Below, in pieces: positions 57,420-64,000 of a DNA stretch of 64,000 bases. The notes under the pieces were generated by a model. The model ran no database searches. It was given only the letters and a program-made list of their open reading frames with translations, and had not been told where the DNA came from. The stretch comes from Punctularia strigosozonata HHB-11173 SS5. Its lineage: Eukaryota > Basidiomycota > Agaricomycetes > Corticiales > Punctulariaceae. The position numbers and the translations under genes are program-made. Location: contig NW_006767439.1 in NCBI RefSeq assembly GCF_000264995.1, positions 1,516,912 to 1,580,911 of the forward strand, written 5' to 3'. Positions within the stretch are counted from its first letter, which is position 1. The number at the start of each line of letters is the position of its first letter.

Positions 57420-58388
57420 ATGAGCATGTCTTCGATTCTCAATGCACGACTAGGCATGTTAGACGCACCTGGGGCGGATGTTCTGGGAGAGCTAAATGAG
57501 GAGCCGGAGCCGCCTCTCCCCACTCCAACGATTCCCACTTCTCCACGTTCTGGCCAGAAAGCCACTGTTAAGTCCCCCGCTCGCGTTCGCCCGGGCATGC
57601 ATCCGACGCTCGGTGCTGGCACAACTTCTCGTGCCGCCGGTGGGAAGCAGCGTGCTGTGGATAATGTAGAGCCCTGCCTGTCGACGCCGATGTCTTCAGA
57701 TGCTGAAGACGATACTTGCAGTCCGATCGACGTGGATCGCCCTTACTACGAAATGGTGAGCCTTATTCGATGTAGCTGTCCTGATGACTTACTAACCATT
57801 CTTTCAGCCCTCGTTCAAGTCCAGAGGAGTTCGCATCGAGACTATAGGTTCTCCCTCAATGTCGGGTCGTCCTTCTGGTCCGTCGCGCGCCGTGACACGT
57901 CTTCCAGTCGGAACCACACCGATGGCGTCGCCAGCGCAACCGGCGGCATCGTTCTCGCACCCTGCAACGCCCACGCGGATGCCGATGCTGTCTCCTGGCA
58001 ATGCAAACCCAAACGCGGCAGCTGCTAGAGACCAGACCCCTGCACCTGCGCAGGGCACTTCTGGTCAGCCCATCCCGTCGCATCTCCGCTGGTACGCAAT
58101 CACAATGGGCTCCAAGGTCGGAGTCGTGAGAGGCTGGTGAGTACACCATTTTGTGCTGGTGTTCCTTGTTGACGCTGTGTTAGGCACATCGCAAGGGCCA
58201 ACACCCTCCCCTTCGAGTCCATGTGCAATGTGTTCGACACACAGGAAGAGGCGCAAGAGATCTTCGACGAGGCCTTCCTCTCCGGGTCTGTGTTGGTTCG
58301 GCTGAACAACAACTGGGTCGAGGTCACCCGCGACCCGATGTTTGTGCCCTATATCCTTCCGCTCACGCAAATCCCCCCGCCGCAGTGA
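57420..58388 (+). CDS. RNase H1 N-terminal-like domain protein, KDZ-associated
   Basis: Three exons: 57420-57755, 57808-58136, 58184-58388; 289 aa. The N-terminal 200 residues are Pro/Ser/Thr-rich and disordered. The C-terminal part (HLRWYAITMGSKVGVVRGWH, FDTQEEAQEIFDEAFLSGSV) fits the small RNase H1 N-terminal (viroplasmin-like) fold, which binds RNA-DNA hybrids or double-stranded RNA by contact of its aromatic and glycine residues. There is no RNase H catalytic domain. Its place inside the element suggests a transposition helper; that is inference. Confidence 0.75.
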
Positions 58389-59613
58389 TTTTGCGCATTG
58401 TGTTGTTGATGTGATATCGAGGATATGTTGTCACGCGCCGCTATGTCTTTACGATTTACGAACTGTAACGCCCGTCTTGATGAAAATATGACTCGTTGAA
58501 CAATTTGCCTTACTCACCACGGTCGTGTTTGTGAGACAAGAACAAATTGATCAACGGGAGGCGTACGAGTCGCCCGATAATCCCGTAGTTGTTGCTCAAC
58601 CGGATATCAGCTACATATACAGTGTTGGGCAGTCTGTAGATAATTCAATTGTCGAGACGTTACCCTGATAGTTTGTGTTTTGTTAGCCTGAGGAAGAGGT
58701 GCCAAGTCCCGACATGGAGAGTCGAGTTGTTGATGGCGGATGGTCGTTGTGGAACACCATTCGTGGCTGTTGAAGCCGGCGAGACCGGTGTATCTTGAAC
58801 AATCGAAGTGTCCAGCATGTGCGCGATGAGGATTGAGGTCAATCCTGCCGATGAAAGATGCGTATTAGGAACAGATCGTTGTGATTGGAGATGACCGTAG
58901 GTGTGTTCACTGAGTTGTATGCACACCACGGCAACACACCTCTGCGTCTCAACCACAACAGCAATCCAATCAAGATGCTCACCATATCTTAGACAACCGC
59001 ACGGCAGTCTCGACTCTACGCTTGAAGAGCGCGATCTTGCACGAATCCCAAATAGCCACACGTCGACATGCTGCATCTCACTGGTGTCCGGTATTCTTGG
59101 CAAACGGCGTTGTGAACTTGTTGATAGATCTTGCGGGCATCTCTCGTGCTTCAGTCGATCGCAAGGTATCATGTTCCATACTCCTCCAAGTTGGTGAGTT
59201 GTATTCACATCGCAAAATGTACGATGTTGACGATTACCTAGGCTATCCATTCCCTCAACGAGCGATCCACTGGAAGACTCGATAACGCATCTATTTCAAA
59301 CTTGTTAGCTAGAGATCTGCCCCGATATGCCGTTTCATCCTGTACTACGGCTAAAGGTAAGCAAACACGATACTTCTCTTCCGATTCTTCTTGTGCAGCT
59401 TTCGTGAATACTTACACGGCTTTCATATATCTGTGCGGCTTCGATTTCCATGAATACTTATCAGGCTTTCATAGATATCTGTTATCACCGGCATGTTAGC
59501 CACGGGTAGCCGAGAGCGGCTCGACACGCGTGACTTGCCACGTCTCTCCGTCCTGCGTCAACAAGCAATAGCCTACACCTTGTCACAATGTACCTCCATC
59601 GAGCCCATTCAGC
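58389..59613. other. Spacer between KDZ genes
   Basis: About 1.2 kb. A minus frame of 196 codons (58660-59250) exists without recognisable motif and is not called as a gene. The transposase promoter must lie at the right end. Confidence 0.35.
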
Positions 59614-62600
59614 ATGAATAACAAACGTTCGGCTTCCGACGACGGCTCGTCGTCCAAACGCAGCAAGCTGTACATGCGGCCACCTCCCAAAGTCAAGAAG
59701 GACGTTGCTCGGACCGTCCGCACATCACTGCTCCGGAAGACCGCGAGCGGACAGATAGGATCGCGGACGATCATGTCCACTGTACCCTCGTTATCCAAAC
59801 CTGCATCCGTATTGCCTGGCGCAGTCCTGGATGCGAACTCCCTACAGAACCTCAGCGAGTTTTTCATCGACATTGACCCCGTTCCTCCCGTTGACCCTGA
59901 GTCAACCAACGAGAACAACGAAAACGACGAAGGTGGCACGTTCTCCTCATTATCCGTGCGTGTTTCTAAGTATATCGCATTCGAGTATGCTAAGTCACTT
60001 TCACAGGCCCATATCCAAGCGTGGGTAGACGTCCGTCGCCAGCGTTGGCTGGAGGAGTTGATTCGGATGGATGGGATACAGCTTTCGGCCCCGTGCCAAT
60101 GCGGCATGCAAGAGGGAGTTTTGCGCTGCCGCGAGTGCTTAAACGGTGACCTACTGTGCTCGGGATGCATGGTCGCCACTCACCAGAATCTCCCGCTGCA
60201 TCATATTGAGGTCAGTGACATGCTAGCCTGCATGTCCAATACTAACTTTCCCCAGAAATGGACAGGGACTCACTTCGAGCGGGCTTGGCTTCGAGATCAT
60301 GGACTGGTCGTCCAACTCGGCCATCGCCCCGGAGAAACGTGTTCCTCACCCATCCCGGCTCATTCCAAGTTTACCGTGGTGCATTCAAATGGGCCGCACG
60401 TTGTCAAACTCCTCTTTTGCGGCTGCACAGCCGTCGACCAAGACATCCAGCTGTTGCGCACGAAATGGATGCCAGCAACGTGGCAGTCTCCTCGCACCGC
60501 CATCACGTTCGATTACCTCAAGACTTTTCATCTCTTATCTTTGACTGCGAAGACGTCGCTTTGGGACTACTATCAGGTAGTCCAGTTCAAGGGAGACAAC
60601 GCCGGTCTACACCCCATGAAGGTTCGTTACACGTATCTAGCTATACCTTGTTTTTCTAAATCATACCTCAGTATTATCGTCCCGCCGTTTCGTTCGCAAC
60701 CCGGGTATGGCGGCACTTGAAGAGCTTGCACTGGGGAGGGAGCGTTTACATCCCACTTCCTGAAGGTGTACGGTCCACGCCACGCGGTGCGCTCACCGTA
60801 GCATGCCCGCCGTGTCCCCATCCTGGAATCAACTTGCCGCCTGACTGGGACAAGAAGCCGCCGGATCAAATGTATGTATGGTCTCACTAATGTCTTGCAT
60901 GCCGTTGATGCCGTTTTCAGTTGGCTTTATGCGCTCTTTCTCGCTATCGACGCGAACTTCAAGCTCAAATTGAAGGATCGCAGTATACAAGACGTGCGTT
61001 TCGGATCCGGGTGGTCATATTTTGTGGACTCGGAAGAATACCTCAAACATGTCGGGAAAGCGACCGATGCGCAGGAGGTGCGTCTTTCCTTCCGTTTGCC
61101 GTTCATTGCTCATTACTACTGTTAGGTGTCACAATGCGGCAGTCACCACAACGCCGTTCAGCAGGCATTGACTCGCGGTAATTCGAAGACCATTGCGACA
61201 GGTATTGCCGGCGTCATCTGCTCACGCCATGCGATGATACTACCGAATGGTGTCGGGGATCTCCAAAAAGGGGAACGGTGGGTTTCTGCAATTGCGCGCT
61301 CAACTGTTGTCTGATCATGTACCTAGTTACGCAAATATCGATTTCATTCTCGCGTCCGTTATCGCTCTCGTTGGGAAAGACATACAAACCGTGAACATTT
61401 TGTATGACATCATGTGTGCCTATAGCGTCAACATGCGCGCCCGCTTTGCATTACTTCCATTACTACTCATTATCCCCTGGTTCTTGGTCATTCGGGCCTT
61501 CATTCCCAAGCTTCATATCTACGATCACGGCCTCGCTTGTCAAACCAAATTCTCGCTCAATGTCAACAGGGGCGTTGCGCGGACCCACGGCGAGACGATC
61601 GAGCAAATCTGGGCATACCTCGGAATTGCGGCTACAAGCACCCGGGAGATGGGCCCAGGACTTCGAGAAATGGTCCTCACCGACATGATGGGTGGCAGCA
61701 ATTTCCGTAAGCGGGTGAATCTTGGTACGTTGTCATGACCTCGACGTGTATTCCTGTTGACCGTTCGGCAGGTCACCACTTCGCGACCCATCTACCGGAG
61801 GCTGTCCAGCTCCGTGATGCTTACCAGGAGCTTGCCGACGACTTCTCTGCAACGTTTCCATCCGAGGTTGTTGCGAAATGGCGCGCGATGGTTGTTGCGT
61901 GGCAACGTGATCACTCCCAGCCGGACCCGTTCGCCGAGCCAGAGAAAGGTACAGTATCCGTGGATTTGTGATGTTCGTTTCTTGCTAACGCCGCATACAG
62001 CTAATAATATGGATGCATTGCGTGAGGAACTGCTGACAGAAGAGGCTGCGATACCGGTCAACCCTCTCCAGAAGGTTTCGGCCTCGGAGTTCATCAAGAT
62101 GGGCCTGGACCTGGAAGAGAAGCAGTAAGCTGTTCCGATCTGTTTGTGGACAGCTTCTGATATATTACTGCTCATAGACGAGGAATACGCGTGCGCGTTG
62201 CTACGACATCGCAACGCACTGCCTCTCAACGAATCTCCGTCCAGCAATTGCAAACTTCCCTCAGGCACGGCCTCAATCAATTCTTCAAGGTTCAGGCGAC
62301 CTACATGCCGACATGCCGAAACGTTCGCGACGTGTTGGATGGCGACAATGCCAGCCAGTCAGAGGACAACGGCACACTCGCGGACCACCTCCCTGAGAAT
62401 GTACCGCTTCTCCTGCCTTCTTCCATCAAAGCCGAGGTTCGGAAGGCCGTTTGTCTTTCGGACATCATCAATATCGAACGTCGGATGCGAATCGCCCAAG
62501 CCGAAGACGCCCTCGCGGATCTTCGGCGACTTCGTCGCGTGTATCAAGGACTGCACGCCCGACTGCGCAAGAACGTTTACGGTGTCGGACAGTCAACAAA

Positions 62601-63882
62601 CACCCGTTCGCGCGCTATCCTCAATGCGTTCCTTGACAAGATCAAGACTCAGAAGAACAGGTATCGCGCCGCTTTCAACGCGCTATCCTCGCTGGATCCC
62701 GGAGGGCCTTGGACGTCGTACCTGAAGGAGTTGAAGGATGCGGATGTTAGTGGTCCCGGCAAGGATGAAGAGGACGAGATCGAAGAGCGCGTTCGGGGGC
62801 AGGTACGCGATACTAACAAAGCCAAGCCAACAAACGCCCGTGTCCGCAAACAGCAACAGTACATGAAGTCTTGGATCTGGACGACCCCAGTGCCAAACAC
62901 CCGCCCTGTTTCCGCGGAATCGATGTCCGAAACCGAGTTGAACGAGCAAATTCGCGCGGAATGGGCGAAGACTGACGCGCGCGCTGCGCGATGGTCCGAA
63001 GAAGTCGAGCTGCTCGTCGAGGAGATGCGACGAACTTTAGTTTGGTTGGACTGGAAGGCGGATTGGTGGTTAACGCAGCCGGCACGTCGTGAGGATGTAT
63101 CATCTGATGTCAAGGCTGGCCTAGACGGGTGCGCTAACAAACAAGCTGCCATCCTCCGACAACAGCTGCGCAACTTCGCATCAACATGGGTCCCGACGCT
63201 TTTGGAACTCAATCTGGGCAGGGATTGGGTTGGGCCCTACCTGAAGTATGCGAAACCTCGTACACGCTTGAAGAAGGATCAAGACAGAATCTCTATTGCC
63301 TCGGCCCTCGCGGAATACAATTCCACTACGCAACTTGACCCGGTCCCCACCTCTTCCAATGCTGCTGGTGCCGTCGCGGCTTCATCCGACGCTGCTGGCA
63401 CTGTTACAGCTTCGTCCAACACCACTGGCCCCTTCTCGAGTTCGTCCAACACCGGCGGCGCCGTCCCGGCTTTGTCCAACGCCGACGGCATGGTCCCCAA
63501 CCCCTCCAACAATGCGGGCGACGTCCTCGCCCCTGCTAATGCCACAGGGGCTGTTGCAGCTTCCTCAACCGCCGCCGGCGGTGTCCCCGCTTCGTCCAAT
63601 ACTGCTGGCGCCATCTCGGCTTCGTCCAGAGCCGCTGGCGCCGTCCCAGATTCGTCCACCTCCTCCACCATAGCAGGAGCCGCTGCGACTTCCTCCAATA
63701 CCGCCGGAGCCGTCCCCACCCCTGCCGCTGGCGCCCTCCCCGCCTCTTTCGATGCTGCCGACGCCATGGACACTGCCCGCCATTCCGAATATGACAACCC
63801 ATCCGCTTCACCCGCGAACGCGTCACGTGCTCTTCGCGAAGGAGCCTCCGATGATGACAGCGACGACGAGACGTTCTGGTAA
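59614..63882 (+). CDS. CxC2-KDZ transposase
   Basis: Nine exons: 59614-60210, 60256-60621, 60672-60871, 60921-61077, 61126-61277, 61327-61724, 61772-61948, 62001-62124, 62178-63882; 1291 aa. A 51-nt in-frame intron may also lie in exon 1 near 59960. CxC2 cysteine cluster: Cys161, 163, 172, 175, 182, 185 with His190 and His196, then GLVVQLGHRPGETC. A second knuckle is ACPPCPHPG. KDZ RNase-H-fold core: LFLAIDANFKLK (Asp398), LYDIMCAYSVNM (Asp518), HGETIEQIW (Glu580), a plausible DDE triad. Then a coiled-coil-rich region, and a C-terminal tail of about 150 residues in Ser/Ala/Gly repeats. No disruption seen, so possibly functional. Confidence 0.92.
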
Positions 63883-64000
63883 TGTAGCACGTATATTTGT
63901 ATTCAAATCATTCACTACATGTAATATATACCTTTCTGGCGACTTTTCGAGCATTCGTCATGGACAGCGTACATAGTGTTTGCTCAACCGTGCACGTGAC
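63883..64000. other. 3' flank of the transposase, probable element end
   Basis: AT-rich 3' flank with TGTAATATATACC at about 63919-63931, then TGCACGTGA at 63991-63999, which matches inverted TCACGTGCA at 54091. Confidence 0.4.

Larger units (their letters stand above)
54091..63999. mobile_element. KDZ (Kyakuja-Dileera-Zisupton) DNA transposon with accessory genes
   Basis: The transposase gene at 59614 identifies the superfamily; two further genes of kinds I associate with KDZ elements in mushrooms lie beside it. Ends are tentative: TCACGTGCA at 54091-54099 and its reverse complement TGCACGTGA at 63991-63999 are the only short inverted match near the limits, and CACGTGCA recurs near 54145. 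No target duplication could be checked because the window ends here. Genes look intact, so the copy may be young. Confidence 0.6.

Noticed and set aside
58660-59250. 196-codon minus-strand gene inside the KDZ element
   Set aside because: No start context, no motif and no splice support; kept only as a note in the spacer entry.
63279-63890. 203-codon Ala/Glu-rich minus-strand frame
   Set aside because: Antisense to the repetitive tail of the transposase.

Overview
The window is nuclear DNA of a basidiomycete fungus, almost certainly an Agaricomycete. The signs are dense genes with many 45-80 nt GT-AG introns, class I hydrophobins, NACHT-WD40 NLR proteins with a C2-like N-terminus, a TPR-CHAT protein, a PsiD-like decarboxylase, a TEY MAP kinase of the pheromone-response type and a CxC2-KDZ DNA transposon. 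Genus cannot be fixed from sequence alone. All gene models are hand-spliced by reading-frame continuity, splice motifs and family similarity, without transcript data.

Layout. 1-3.2 kb: 3' part of a first NLR (NLR1) with 14 diverged WD40 repeats. 3.7-5.3 kb: PsiD-like/phosphatidylserine decarboxylase-like enzyme. 6-10.5 kb: two secreted proteins around an unresolved stretch. 11.4-17.6 kb: a second NLR (NLR2) whose WD40 repeats are nearly identical to each other and whose first five repeats are inverted relative to the rest of the gene. 18-24 kb: housekeeping genes (RNA polymerase I/III subunit AC19, a DNAJC17/Cwf23-like J protein) and two orphans. 24.6-29.1 kb: two hydrophobins separated by repeat-rich DNA, a 123-bp MITE and a decayed TPR fragment. 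30.5-35.8 kb: NOC4 and a CCCH zinc-finger protein. 36.3-38 kb: a tandem pair of tiny cysteine-rich secreted proteins. 38.9-44.5 kb: TPR-CHAT protein and F-box protein. 45.9-46.6 kb: a 698-bp TA-flanked MITE. 47.3-50.7 kb: Kpp2/Fus3-type MAP kinase and BUD13, convergent. 51.8 kb: a 215-bp TA-flanked MITE. 52.7-54.1 kb: GC-rich minisatellite with an assembly gap. 54.2-64 kb: KDZ transposon carrying a divergently transcribed accessory gene, an RNase-H1-N-like gene and the transposase.

Themes. Nonself-recognition or cell-death type genes (two NLRs, one TPR-CHAT, one TPR remnant) and secreted small proteins sit between conserved housekeeping genes. The most striking observation is in NLR2: a 716-bp segment, 15027-15742, is inverted. 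Computationally flipping it back gives an uninterrupted frame and a total of 5+9=14 repeats, equal to NLR1. This is either a real intragenic inversion that would cut the sensor off the NACHT domain, or a repeat-driven assembly error; either way it changes how the locus should be read.
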